Made by a program: the position numbers and the translations under genes. From Labilibaculum euxinicum (lineage in GTDB: Bacteria; Bacteroidota; Bacteroidia; Bacteroidales; Marinifilaceae), in assembly GCF_009795715.1 (NCBI RefSeq), contig NZ_WTCR01000002.1, forward strand, positions 124,001 through 188,000: a DNA stretch of 64,000 bases. The letters are read 5' to 3'. Position 1 is the stretch's first letter. Each line of letters begins with the position of its first letter. The notes beneath the pieces are model-generated. The model was not told where the DNA came from. It did not search any database and worked only from the letters and a program-made list of their open reading frames with translations. Of this stretch, positions 8,682-17,197 are shown one piece after another.

Positions 8682-11297
8682 ATGAGGGGCTTCAGGACAA
8701 TCATATTATTTCTATTTCTTATTCAATCTTCTTATCAGGTTTATTCGCAGGTAAATGCGAACAGGCCAAGAGTAGAATTGGGGAAGGAAAGATTCGATTG
8801 GCTAAAGTCGAATATTTCGGGTGGAGATAGCGGCAGTACCTACAATACATTTATAAATAGCTACAATAACAATTGGATTACAGATTCCGATCACTACTTA
8901 GCTGGTTCAAATTCAGCTCAGTGGACTTATAATTGGACGAATGGTGATTCCTATATGCTATCTAAAATGACTGCTTTTTTACTGCAGTTAGGGACTGATA
9001 ATTTGGCTCAGGCGAGGTGTGAATTTATTATTGAGAAATACATTACTTATATCGATGGAATTAATTTCGACAATTATTCAGGAGATACTCAAGAGAATTT
9101 GCTTCGCGAAAATTGTGAGTTTGGCGCTATTCTTCTCGATTGGACTTACGATTATATTCCTGTAACGCAGCGGCAAAATTTATCCGTTTCCTTCTATCGG
9201 GTTCTGGAGTATTTCATGAACAACTATATTTTAACAGGTTCAGGAAATAGTTATGTAACCAGTCACAACATAAACAATTGTATCATGACAATGCGTGCAG
9301 CTATTGCACTGCATGGAGCCGATGGCCTTTCTTCTTCGCAATTGTCTCAAGTAAATTCCTGGTATCAAACTTTGCTTGGAAAGTGGGAAAATGGCATTTT
9401 ACCGGCTTTTGCACACTTTCGTGATGATGATGGCGGATGGAATTGGGGTGCGGCCTACGGAATGATAAATTTACCGAATCAATACCAGTTCTTCGACGAT
9501 ATGAAGTACGGAACCGATCGGGACTATTATAAAACCCAGCCTTGGATTCGTGAGTCGGTCAATCAGTATTGGTATTTTTTTCGTCCGAATAATTATTGCA
9601 TTCATCTGGGTGACGCCATTGTAAAATTGGATCAGGCAAATCGTGCAATGTATCGTCATGCAGCAGAATATCAAGATGCCCGAAGTCAGTATCTGGTTCA
9701 GGTTTTTAATCAATCACAATATCTAAACAATTCAATATTGGTTTTTATTAAACTGATGTACAAGGATTTTACAGCTTCTTACGTACCGCATCCACAGCCG
9801 CCACTCAATTATTGGGCCGATAAAACCGGATTGTCGGTGAGCCGTACTTCCTGGAACGAAGATGCAGCAATGCTATGGTTTTACAATGCTCCTGCTAAAC
9901 GGGCTGATCATGAGCACCGGGATAACAACACATTTACCATTATAAAAGACAAACCTTTGATTTTGGATGCCGGGTTTTACGATTCGTTTGGCACTTCTCA
10001 TTATAATAATTACTACACGCGGACCATAGCGCACAATTCCATTTGTGTTTACGATGGAACAGAAAGTTATCGAAACCTTGGGCGAAGTGTTTCCAATGAC
10101 GGAGGGCAAATAGAATCGGATAGATTGGAAAATTTAGATGATGTTTTTTCTGTTCAGCACAGAAGAGGGAAATGGATTCGTTATGTTTCAGGTGCCGATT
10201 TTTCCTATCAGGTGGCTGATGCAGCAGATTCTTATCAGGCAAACAAATTGGATCGTTTTGAACGTCGGTTGTTGTTTCATAAGCCCGACCGTGTAATTGT
10301 TTTGGATCATGTTCATTTATTAAATACAAGTTCCAGAGTGCGAAAAGCCAAGTACATCAATCACTTTGTAAATAAACCGGATATCAGCGGAAGCGTTACG
10401 AATACAAAGGTTGCAAATCATATCATCACCTATAACGGGAAAGATTATAAAGCCGCAAATGGCAAGGGGAGTGTTGCGGTTCGAACCTTATTGCCGGCAG
10501 TTAGTGCAACAACTTTAATAGGTGGCAGCGGATATGAATATTGGGTGGATGGAACCAATTATCCGCCAAACCGAAATGTTAATTTGGATGATGAACACCC
10601 TGGATTCTGGCGAATTGAAGTGGAACCAATTGCAGTGAAGGAGAACACCGTTTTTTTGCATACGATTAAGATTGGGGACAATTTGAATCCGGCAGTTGCA
10701 GGAGGAACACTTTATTCTAACGAAAGCACTATTGGTGTTGATTGGGAGAATCATCTATACCTCTTAAATGCTCAGGGAGATACGGCATCTGTGTCTTATT
10801 CTGTTCAAGACATTGTTGGTGATCGGACAATTAAAATATTTGCGCTCGATTTAATAAGTAAAACATCTTTTGGAATATTTGTAGATGATGTTTTAGAGCG
10901 CTCAGGAGACACGAATTCGGATGGAATTCTTCAGGCTACAGTGGATTTGCCAGGTGGAAATCACACAATACTTGTGCGAGACACTCTTGCCACAGATCCC
11001 AATCCGGGTACCGATCCTGATCCCGACCCAACACCCGAAGAACCGGGAGAAGAAGATTTGGGCGCAGTGAAAGTTTTTCCCAATCCCAATAAGGGAGAAT
11101 TTACCATTGTGATTGAAGACGATACGGTTACAGAGTTTCAAGTGGAAATTTTCGATTCGGAGGGGCGGAAGCTTTCTCAGCACCAAAAGACGAGCAACCG
11201 AACAGATATGGATTTGAGTGGTTTATCGGCAGGGATCTTTTTTTTAGTCATTCATTTTTTGGATAGAACGGTGAAGAAGAAGATTGTAGTGATTTAA
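8682..11297 (+). CDS. T9SS-secreted heparinase II/III-family polysaccharide lyase-like protein
   Basis: An 871-residue protein with signal peptide (1-22), an alpha/alpha-toroid N-terminal half (~30-370), and a beta-sheet heparinase II/III-like domain (~375-640) carrying the signature 'ADHEHRDNNTFTIIKDKPLILDAG' with His410/His412 and a later 'TIAHNSICVYDG' near 448-459. 'TSHNINNC' near 193-200 and 'WNWGAAYG' near 253 match catalytic-region motifs of such lyases. A Pro/Asp-rich linker (~770-790) leads to a T9SS type A sorting domain (VFPNPNKGEFTIVIED ... GIFFLVIHF ... KKIVVI). It should cleave acidic polysaccharides (alginate- or glycosaminoglycan-like) outside the cell; the exact substrate cannot be read from the sequence. 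No SusC/SusD pair is next to it. Confidence 0.78.
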   Translation: MRGFRTIILFLFLIQSSYQVYSQVNANRPRVELGKERFDWLKSNISGGDSGSTYNTFINSYNNNWITDSDHYLAGSNSAQWTYNWTNGDSYMLSKMTAFLLQLGTDNLAQARCEFIIEKYITYIDGINFDNYSGDTQENLLRENCEFGAILLDWTYDYIPVTQRQNLSVSFYRVLEYFMNNYILTGSGNSYVTSHNINNCIMTMRAAIALHGADGLSSSQLSQVNSWYQTLLGKWENGILPAFAHFRDDDGGWNWGAAYGMINLPNQYQFFDDMKYGTDRDYYKTQPWIRESVNQYWYFFRPNNYCIHLGDAIVKLDQANRAMYRHAAEYQDARSQYLVQVFNQSQYLNNSILVFIKLMYKDFTASYVPHPQPPLNYWADKTGLSVSRTSWNEDAAMLWFYNAPAKRADHEHRDNNTFTIIKDKPLILDAGFYDSFGTSHYNNYYTRTIAHNSICVYDGTESYRNLGRSVSNDGGQIESDRLENLDDVFSVQHRRGKWIRYVSGADFSYQVADAADSYQANKLDRFERRLLFHKPDRVIVLDHVHLLNTSSRVRKAKYINHFVNKPDISGSVTNTKVANHIITYNGKDYKAANGKGSVAVRTLLPAVSATTLIGGSGYEYWVDGTNYPPNRNVNLDDEHPGFWRIEVEPIAVKENTVFLHTIKIGDNLNPAVAGGTLYSNESTIGVDWENHLYLLNAQGDTASVSYSVQDIVGDRTIKIFALDLISKTSFGIFVDDVLERSGDTNSDGILQATVDLPGGNHTILVRDTLATDPNPGTDPDPDPTPEEPGEEDLGAVKVFPNPNKGEFTIVIEDDTVTEFQVEIFDSEGRKLSQHQKTSNRTDMDLSGLSAGIFFLVIHFLDRTVKKKIVVI

Positions 11298-11305
11298 AAT
11301 ATTTA

Positions 11306-11324
11306 GAACCCTTTAAATGGGTTC
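11306..11324 (+). terminator. Weak hairpin after the lyase gene
   Basis: GAACCC at 11306-11311 pairs with GGGTTC at 11319-11324 across a 7-nt loop, nine bases after the stop codon. There is no good U-run, so termination is only possible. Confidence 0.35.
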
Positions 11325-11412
11325 AACAAAAAATTCAAATGTTTCTTTATTGCATCCGTCTTTCTAATCATGATATTTCCTTATCTTTAGACTTCTAAAA
11401 AAAACCACATTC

Positions 11413-12540
11413 ATGATCAAACGAAACATTGTACTAATTGCTTCAATTTTGATGATTGCAGCATGTCAAAACTCTAAACCCAAAACTTCTGTGAAGCAAA
11501 ATACATACTCCTTCTTTCTGGGAACCTACACCGATGGTGATTCCAAAGGAATTTACAAGTTGAAAATGGAAGCAGATGGTCATTTAAAAATGATTGGTTT
11601 GGTTGCTGAAACAGCCAATCCTTCGTTTTTGGCTTTTGCGAATAATCAAAAAACACTTTTGTCTATCAACGAATTGGTGAAAGATAATAACATGGGAAGT
11701 GTTGAATCTTACCAGACAGGTGATTCGTTAAAATTGATTAGTTGTAAGCCGAGCGGAGGAGCGCATCCTTGCTTTGTTACTGCAAATGATGCTGGTGTAG
11801 TACTAACTGCCAACTACACAGGAGGTAATGTTGGATACTTACAAGTTGATGAGAATGGAGAATTGTCTGATCTTTTGGATGTGCAGCAACACACCGGTTC
11901 AGGAACGGTTGCAAATCGTCAGGATCAGCCACATGCCCATAGTGTTTGGTTTCAGCCCAATTCAAATCATATTATTGCAGTCGATTTGGGAACCAACGAG
12001 TTGTGGATTTCAAGCATCGATACTGTCAGCAATCAATTTGTGCCGGCAAATCAGGCAAAAGTTTCTTTGGTTGACGGGGCAGGACCAAGGCATTTGGCTT
12101 TTCACCCCAATGGAAAAATATTTTATGTGATTAATGAGCTTGACAATACCATTACTGGTTTTTCAATTTCAGATAATGAAGAAGTTAGTATGATTGGGAA
12201 TGTAAGTACTTTGCCAGCCGATTTCGATGGAGTAAGCAATACTGCCGATATACATATTTCAAAGGACGGTAAATTTTTATACGGATCGAACCGTGGGCAC
12301 AACAGCATTGTTATTTTCGAAGTACAGGAAAACGGAGCTTTAAAATTGGTTGGACATGAATCCACACGTGGCGATCATCCCCGTAATTTCAGCTTATCGC
12401 CCGACGATAAATTTCTGCTGGTTGCCAACAAAAATACCAACAATATTGTGAGTTTTAAAAGAGATTCTGTAACCGGAAAGCTAACTTTCGTTGATGAAAT
12501 AAAAGCGCCCAGTCCGGTTTGTATTCTATTTCAGCAATAG
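11413..12540 (+). CDS. Lactonase family beta-propeller lipoprotein (6-phosphogluconolactonase-like)
   Basis: A 375-residue protein with a lipoprotein signal peptide (MIKRNIVLIASILMIAACQN, Cys19 as lipid attachment). The mature part is a seven-bladed propeller of the cycloisomerase/lactonase (Pgl-type, PF10282) family: 'FFLGTYTDGDSKGIYKLKM', 'SGGAHPCFVTANDAGVVLTANYTGGNVGYL', 'QPHAHSVWFQPNSN', 'DGAGPRHLAFHPNGK', 'GDHPRNFSLSPDDKFLLVANKNTNNI'. The conserved Arg/His/Asp positions of the lactonase pocket (PHAHSV, GPRHLAFHP) are present. Since it is exported and membrane-anchored, it probably acts on sugar lactones in the periplasm rather than in the pentose phosphate pathway; this is inference. Confidence 0.85.
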   Translation: MIKRNIVLIASILMIAACQNSKPKTSVKQNTYSFFLGTYTDGDSKGIYKLKMEADGHLKMIGLVAETANPSFLAFANNQKTLLSINELVKDNNMGSVESYQTGDSLKLISCKPSGGAHPCFVTANDAGVVLTANYTGGNVGYLQVDENGELSDLLDVQQHTGSGTVANRQDQPHAHSVWFQPNSNHIIAVDLGTNELWISSIDTVSNQFVPANQAKVSLVDGAGPRHLAFHPNGKIFYVINELDNTITGFSISDNEEVSMIGNVSTLPADFDGVSNTADIHISKDGKFLYGSNRGHNSIVIFEVQENGALKLVGHESTRGDHPRNFSLSPDDKFLLVANKNTNNIVSFKRDSVTGKLTFVDEIKAPSPVCILFQQ

Positions 12541-12642
12541 CTCCGGCAAAAAATAAGTTAAAACTTGAACTTTTTTGGGGCGAAATAGTAGGCTGTTTAG
12601 AATATTAGCTTGTATTCAGGAATGCCTTTACTATTTTGTCGT

Positions 12643-12835
12643 GATTGCCCGCCCGATTTGCTGAGAGTCATTCCGAAGTGGGGGATTGCCCGCCCGATTT
12701 GCTGAGAGTCATTCCGAAATGGGGGATTGCCCGCCCGATTTGCTGAGAGTTATTCCGAAGTGGGGGACTGCCCGCCCGATTTGCAGAGAATTATTCCCAG
12801 GTGGTGTATTGCCCGCCCAAAATGGGGAAGCTTCG
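12643..12835. repeat. 41-bp tandem repeat, 4 full copies plus a degenerate fifth
   Basis: Units begin at about 12643, 12684, 12725, 12766 and 12807, exactly 41 bp apart. Each carries the core GATTGCCCGCCCGATTTGC. The first three are nearly identical; the fourth and fifth diverge. The region is clearly more GC-rich than its surroundings, and 41 is not a multiple of three, so it is not coding. It follows the lactonase gene. Confidence 0.9.
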
Positions 12836-12918
12836 CCCGTCAATAAATATGGCTAATTCTAAGAAACCTCACCCAAAAAAGTTGAGACATGAAGTTTTTT
12901 AAAACTGAATTTCCAGCT

Positions 12919-13230
12919 TTAAATAACAACACGTTTAAACTCAACTAACATCAGCAAATCCGATTTTTGCAGATCGGGATAGAAAGTCAGCAAAGCGTAC
13001 CATAGTTCATCTTTCGATTTGAAGCCGTCTTTGTGTGCCTCTTCCAAACTCATTTCATCAAAGCTTTTGTACGAAACAGAGGTGATTTCAATGGGAATTG
13101 ATTTTCCATGATCAAAAATTGCCGTTCCAGTACCTAATTCGGGACATGCTTCATCGATTCGGGCTGTTTGTGTTTTACTTCCTTTAAGAACAGGAATGTA
13201 AAAATCTTCGTGAAAGTGAATTTGAGACAT
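12919..13230 (-). CDS. ASCH domain protein
   Basis: A 103-residue cytosolic protein resembling single-domain ASCH (YqfB-like) proteins: 'FYIPVLKGSKTQTARIDEACPELGTGTAIF' has the conserved GxKxxTxR loop near residues 16-24, and the C-terminal 'LWYALLTFYPDLQKSDLLMLVEFKRV' fits the closing helix and strand. ASCH domains have a PUA-like RNA-binding fold, and some members hydrolyse N4-acetylcytidine. It lies 43 bp downstream of a Nudix gene on the same strand and may be co-transcribed, suggesting a small nucleotide/RNA housekeeping operon. Specific activity is not determinable. Confidence 0.75.
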   Translation of the reverse strand: MSQIHFHEDFYIPVLKGSKTQTARIDEACPELGTGTAIFDHGKSIPIEITSVSYKSFDEMSLEEAHKDGFKSKDELWYALLTFYPDLQKSDLLMLVEFKRVVI

Positions 13231-13273
13231 GGATTTAATTGTTGTCGTTTTTGTAAATCAAATAATTCTGAAA

Positions 13274-13714
13274 TTAAAGTGTCTGGATCTTATTCAAAAA
13301 CTCTTTTACTCTCTCAAAAATCAAATTCTGAATATCCGGATAGGTCAATTCTCTGGGTAGATTTTTGAAAAGCTTGACTTCTGCAATTTCCAATTCGGGT
13401 AATTTACCCAATTGCTGAATGTTGGCAAAGAAGATTCTACCTGATTTTATTTCTCCCTGCCAATCGCAGGAATAATCGCATACCGCACGCAAACTAAAAT
13501 GAGTAGCACCTGTTTCTTCATACAATTCTCTTTTTGCCGCAGCTAAGGCCGATTCATCTTTTTCAATATGTCCGGCAGGCATTTCCCAGGTTTCCCTCAA
13601 GCGATGGCGCACAAATACCCATTTGTTCTGATATTGAGAACAGACAATAGAATACTTCAATTTTTCCGATGCAATGCTAAAAGGGGGGTGAAACTCTACA
13701 ATTGGTTTATTCAT
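13274..13714 (-). CDS. Nudix hydrolase
   Basis: A 146-residue protein with a complete Nudix box: 'GHIEKDESALAAAKRELYEE' (GX5EX7REUXEEXGU ends in TGA) at about residues 48-70. Upstream 'WVFVRHRLRETWEMPAG' gives the usual substrate-side strand. It hydrolyses nucleoside-diphosphate-linked compounds, probably for nucleotide-pool cleaning; the substrate is unknown. It is followed by the ASCH gene and preceded by a VOC-family gene, all on the minus strand. Confidence 0.9.
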   Translation of the reverse strand: MNKPIVEFHPPFSIASEKLKYSIVCSQYQNKWVFVRHRLRETWEMPAGHIEKDESALAAAKRELYEETGATHFSLRAVCDYSCDWQGEIKSGRIFFANIQQLGKLPELEIAEVKLFKNLPRELTYPDIQNLIFERVKEFLNKIQTL

Positions 13715-13800
13715 GTGTGTTTAAACTGAAAGTGTATTGTTTAATTTAAAAGTCCAAACAAAGTAAGTAATGTTTTTAATCTTTTATTAATAAGTTAAAA

Positions 13801-14226
13801 TTATTCTGAAGTAGATTTTCCTTTGTACATTTCGCTGAATGGTCCTTCAATAGGCTCCCACAGTTCTACTTTATTGCCTTCCGGGTCGAGTATCCATCCA
13901 AATTTACCGTATTCAAATTCCTGAATCTCACCAACAATTTCAACGCCTTCTTCTTTCAAAACCTTAAGCAGTTCAACCAGATTTTCAACACGGTAATTGA
14001 ACATGAAATCTTTTTTCGAAGGCTCAAAATATTCTGTTTTTTCTTCGAAAGGACTCCAGATTGTATAAGCGGTTTCTTCTGGCTTGCTGGTTTTTCGCCA
14101 TTCGAACATGCCGCCGTATTCGTCAGGACACTGAATGCCCAGGTGTTTGTTGTACCATTCTCTGCTTGCCTTTGGGTCTTTCGATTTGAAAAAGATTCCC
14201 CCGATTCCTGTTACTCGTTTTTTCAT
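13801..14226 (-). CDS. VOC (glyoxalase/dioxygenase) superfamily protein
   Basis: A 141-residue protein with paired beta-alpha-beta-beta-beta modules of the vicinal oxygen chelate fold: 'GIGGIFFKSKDPKASREWYNKHLGI' begins module one and 'FNYRVENLVELLKVLKEEGVEIVGEIQEFEYGKFGWILDPEGNKVELWEP' is module two, with the conserved 'DPEGNKVELWEP' end and its metal-ligand Glu. The first module lacks a His at the usual early position (Gly-Gly-Ile-Phe), so enzyme activity is uncertain; many such proteins bind antibiotics or small aromatics. Function unknown. Confidence 0.85.
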   Translation of the reverse strand: MKKRVTGIGGIFFKSKDPKASREWYNKHLGIQCPDEYGGMFEWRKTSKPEETAYTIWSPFEEKTEYFEPSKKDFMFNYRVENLVELLKVLKEEGVEIVGEIQEFEYGKFGWILDPEGNKVELWEPIEGPFSEMYKGKSTSE

Positions 14227-14480
14227 AGAGTGATATATAATTGATTTAAAATTGTACGAGTATTAAATATAGTAAAAATCTCTGGACAAAGATGTTGTTA
14301 AATTGGCATTGGAAAAACCTTCTTCTTGAAATAGTTTCTTACTTAATTTATTTCATTCCGAGTAAAATATCATATTTATATTATACTCCGAAAAGTTGTT
14401 TTTGTAAACAATTTAGGACATTATTTATCTCTTTTGTTACTTTTACATAACCCTAATGTTTAATAATAGAATTATAATAT

Positions 14481-15560
14481 ATGAATCGACTAATCATTGT
14501 AGGTAATGGCTTCGACCTTGCACATGGAATGAAGACCAGTTTTAACCACTTCATCACAGATTATTATAATAATGCTATTGAAGAATTTTGTAGGGATAGG
14601 ACTTATTCAGATAAGCTTTTAAATATAAAGCATAAGCAAGATTATGGTAATGATTTGAATTATTTTAGCACGAGTGGATTTAGCGAATTACCGAAAGTGC
14701 TTGAAGATTTTAAAAATCACATGAGCGTTGATATTTCTATAAATTCAGATATATTAAGAAAGATAAATGAATCGATAGAAACAAAAAACTGGGTTGATAT
14801 TGAGAAAGAGTATTTTAATTTACTAGGAAAATCGGCTGATTCAAATCAAATTGATGTGGGTGAGTTAAATGAGGAATTTGATTTTCTCAAAAATAAATTA
14901 ATGACATATCTAAAGAAACAACAGGATGATTTTTCAAATGATTTTGATTTATCTCCACTTGTTAATTGTTTCACCCAACTTATTGACTATAGTGAATTTT
15001 CAAGGGTAAGAGCCAAGACAATAGTTAAACCAGAATCATTATACTTTTTAAATTTTAACTATACCAATACGTGCGAGCCTTACTTAGTCGAATGTAAAAA
15101 GAAAATGACTGCTTCAATTAACTACATTCACGGAAATTTAGATGGAACGAAAGGTGCTCCAATTTTTGGGTTTGGTGATGAGTTTGATAAAAAGTTTCTA
15201 GAGTTTGAAGATAAAGACGGTAACGAATATTTTAAGCATATAAAATCGTTCGATTACTCAAAAAATCAGAATTATTCTTCCTTGTTATCGTTTATTGAAT
15301 CTGATAATTTTCAAGTCCATATTTATGGTCACTCATGTGGGATTTCCGATAGAACTATGCTTCGAAGTATATTTGAGTCGGAATACTGTAAGTCTATAAA
15401 AATATTTTATCACGGAAGTGAAGAGGATAATGATTTCGTAGAAAGGACTTATGAAATATATAGACACTTTAGTAACAAGGGTGTAATGAGAAGAAAGGTT
15501 GTATCACTGGAATTATGTGAACCGATGCCACAACCAAAGCTTGAATCAGCAAAAATATAA
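14481..15560 (+). CDS. AbiH family abortive-infection protein
   Basis: A 359-residue protein whose N-terminus 'MNRLIIVGNGFDLAHGMKTS' is the signature of AbiH (PF14253). Further family motifs are 'LYFLNFNYTNT' near 190, 'NYIHGNLDG' near 213, 'PIFGFGDE' near 225 and 'VHIYGHSCGISDRTML' near 277-293. AbiH proteins block phage propagation in lactococci by an unknown mechanism; many bacterial homologues are uncharacterised. The gene stands alone between metabolic genes on the opposite strand and is visibly AT-rich, consistent with horizontal acquisition. No partner gene is seen, so it may work as a single-gene system. Length is normal for the family. Confidence 0.85.
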   Translation: MNRLIIVGNGFDLAHGMKTSFNHFITDYYNNAIEEFCRDRTYSDKLLNIKHKQDYGNDLNYFSTSGFSELPKVLEDFKNHMSVDISINSDILRKINESIETKNWVDIEKEYFNLLGKSADSNQIDVGELNEEFDFLKNKLMTYLKKQQDDFSNDFDLSPLVNCFTQLIDYSEFSRVRAKTIVKPESLYFLNFNYTNTCEPYLVECKKKMTASINYIHGNLDGTKGAPIFGFGDEFDKKFLEFEDKDGNEYFKHIKSFDYSKNQNYSSLLSFIESDNFQVHIYGHSCGISDRTMLRSIFESEYCKSIKIFYHGSEEDNDFVERTYEIYRHFSNKGVMRRKVVSLELCEPMPQPKLESAKI

Positions 15561-15626
15561 TAGAAAAAAGCGGCTAATTATTCTCTTTTTTTAATCCAAA
15601 TCTTCATATCTATGATACTAGTCTAA

Positions 15627-17072
15627 TTATTTCTTCCGATAATTTATAATCCCCTTTACCATTCCTCTGAAAATAAAAAGATGAAATGGATAACTCAAGG
15701 CCCAGTACAATCTTCCCATGATTCCTTTGGGGCGAAAAGTGGCTTTCTGGGAGATGAAATTTTCATTATTCTTTCTGTTTATTGTGAATTCGAGCCAGGC
15801 TTCACCGGGTAAAACCATTTCGGCATACAACAATAGTCTTCCGCCTTCTTTATCGGCAAGCAGAACACGCCAAAAGTCAAGAGAATCACCCATTTCAATT
15901 TCAGTAGGATGTCTTCGTCCTCTGTTCAAACCAACACCACCAAAAAGTTTATCGAGCAAGCCACGCAAATGCCAAAGCCAATTGCCGTAATACCAACCTC
16001 TGTCGCCGCCTAAAGCCCAAACATTCTCAATTACCTGTTCCAGATTGTTCGTGAATTTATAACGTTTATTATCAGTATAACATCCAAAATCAGGAGGTTC
16101 AACATACTTCATTTTTTCATTGGGCAGAATACCGCTGCTCAAAGCATCTGTCCACGAAGAGATCACCATTTGCTGTTTAATTTTTCCGGTTGCCCGCTCT
16201 ATGGCTTCTTTGTAGGGCATTAAAGTAATTTGCAGTTTTGATGCCAGATTGTTCGGACGGCAAATCACTTCAATTTTCATACTGTCGACAAGGTTTAAGG
16301 CCAGATTATAGGAGGTTGAAGTGATGAAATACAACCAATAGGAAGAAAGGCGGGGAGTCATTACCGGAAGGGTGGTGATGATTCTTGGCAGCTTTCTAAC
16401 TTCGGCGTATTGCTGCAGCATTTCTTTATAACTCAACACCTCAGGGCCACCAATATCAAAAGTTTGGTTCAGGCATTCATCGTGATCAATAACCTTGGTT
16501 AAAAAATCAATAACGTTGCGGATTGCAATGGGTTGACATTTTGTGAGTAGCCATCTGGGCGCTGTCATAATGGCTAATTTTTCAACCAAATCTCTAATAA
16601 TTTCAAATGAAGCACTTCCCGAGCCAACAATAATTCCAGCTCGTAAAATGGTGTGGTAACTTTTGCCTTTTTTTAGAATGTCTTCCACCAGTTTTCTTGA
16701 TTCAAGATGTTTCGAAAGTACTTCTACATTGGCAATACCACTTAAATAGATTATTTGCCGGTTTTGTGTTTTATCGATAAATTCTACAAAGTTTTGTGCG
16801 CAGGTTTTCTCCAATTTTTCAAATCCATCGGTATCATGAAGCATGGAATGAATCAAATAGTAACTCACCTCAATATCCACTGGTAGTTTGCGTAAAGATT
16901 GTAAATCCAATAAATCGGCTTCGAAGATTTCCAAATTGGGATGATCAATTTCTTGTGGTGAGAAACGTTCCTTATTACGAACACAGCAGACAACAGTATG
17001 CCCTTGCTCCAGCAGGACGGGTAGTAATCGTTTCCCTATATAACCATTGGCTCCTGTAAGTAGTATTTTCAT
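15627..17072 (-). CDS. NAD(P)-binding SDR-like protein with C-terminal DUF2867
   Basis: A 481-residue protein. Residues 1-~290 are an atypical short-chain dehydrogenase/NmrA-type Rossmann domain ('MKILLTGANGYIGKRLLPVLLEQGHTV', 'FEADLLD', 'YLIHSM', 'IIYLSGIAN', 'RAGIIVGSGSASFEIIR', 'FDIGGPEVLSYKEML'). Residues ~320-475 match DUF2867 ('NVWALGGDRGWYYGNWLWHLRGLLDKLFGGVGLNRGRR', 'AEMVLPGEAWLEFTI'). This two-domain architecture is widespread and lacks an assigned reaction. It is cytosolic or peripheral to the membrane. The gene stands alone, convergent with the AbiH gene. Confidence 0.85.
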   Translation of the reverse strand: MKILLTGANGYIGKRLLPVLLEQGHTVVCCVRNKERFSPQEIDHPNLEIFEADLLDLQSLRKLPVDIEVSYYLIHSMLHDTDGFEKLEKTCAQNFVEFIDKTQNRQIIYLSGIANVEVLSKHLESRKLVEDILKKGKSYHTILRAGIIVGSGSASFEIIRDLVEKLAIMTAPRWLLTKCQPIAIRNVIDFLTKVIDHDECLNQTFDIGGPEVLSYKEMLQQYAEVRKLPRIITTLPVMTPRLSSYWLYFITSTSYNLALNLVDSMKIEVICRPNNLASKLQITLMPYKEAIERATGKIKQQMVISSWTDALSSGILPNEKMKYVEPPDFGCYTDNKRYKFTNNLEQVIENVWALGGDRGWYYGNWLWHLRGLLDKLFGGVGLNRGRRHPTEIEMGDSLDFWRVLLADKEGGRLLLYAEMVLPGEAWLEFTINRKNNENFISQKATFRPKGIMGRLYWALSYPFHLFIFRGMVKGIINYRKK

Positions 17073-17151
17073 CTAAAAATGAATTTGTAGGATAAGAAGT
17101 ATCAATTTACTAAATAATAAGCTCAGTTTTTACCGATTAAAAATTTATTTA

Positions 17152-17159
17152 TACATTTG
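17152..17159 (+). promoter_or_regulatory. -7 promoter motif of the GntR regulator gene
   Basis: TACATTTG fits TAnnTTTG exactly, 38 nt upstream of the regulator ATG. The AACAGAACAG motif follows six bases later. Confidence 0.55.
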
Positions 17160-17165
17160 AGCCAT

Positions 17166-17180
17166 AACAGAACAGAATAC
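17166..17180 (+). promoter_or_regulatory. Candidate GntR operator (AACAGAACAG repeat) upstream of the regulator
   Basis: AACAGAACAGAATAC lies around the expected transcription start of the regulator gene. The same ACAGAACAG core occurs at the matching place upstream of xylB (18241-18263), so it is a good candidate binding site for the regulator encoded between them. This is inferred from the shared sequence and position. Confidence 0.45.
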
Positions 17181-17197
17181 TTGAATCGATAATACGC

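Noticed and set aside
8682-12540. A polysaccharide utilisation locus around the heparinase-type lyase
   Set aside because: No SusC/SusD-like pair, sulfatase or regulator accompanies it here; it is only a lyase next to a lactonase.
12643-12835. Possible CRISPR array
   Set aside because: The 41-bp units are contiguous with no unique spacers and no cas genes occur in the window. The 42-bp array at 41.4 kb is rejected for the same reason.
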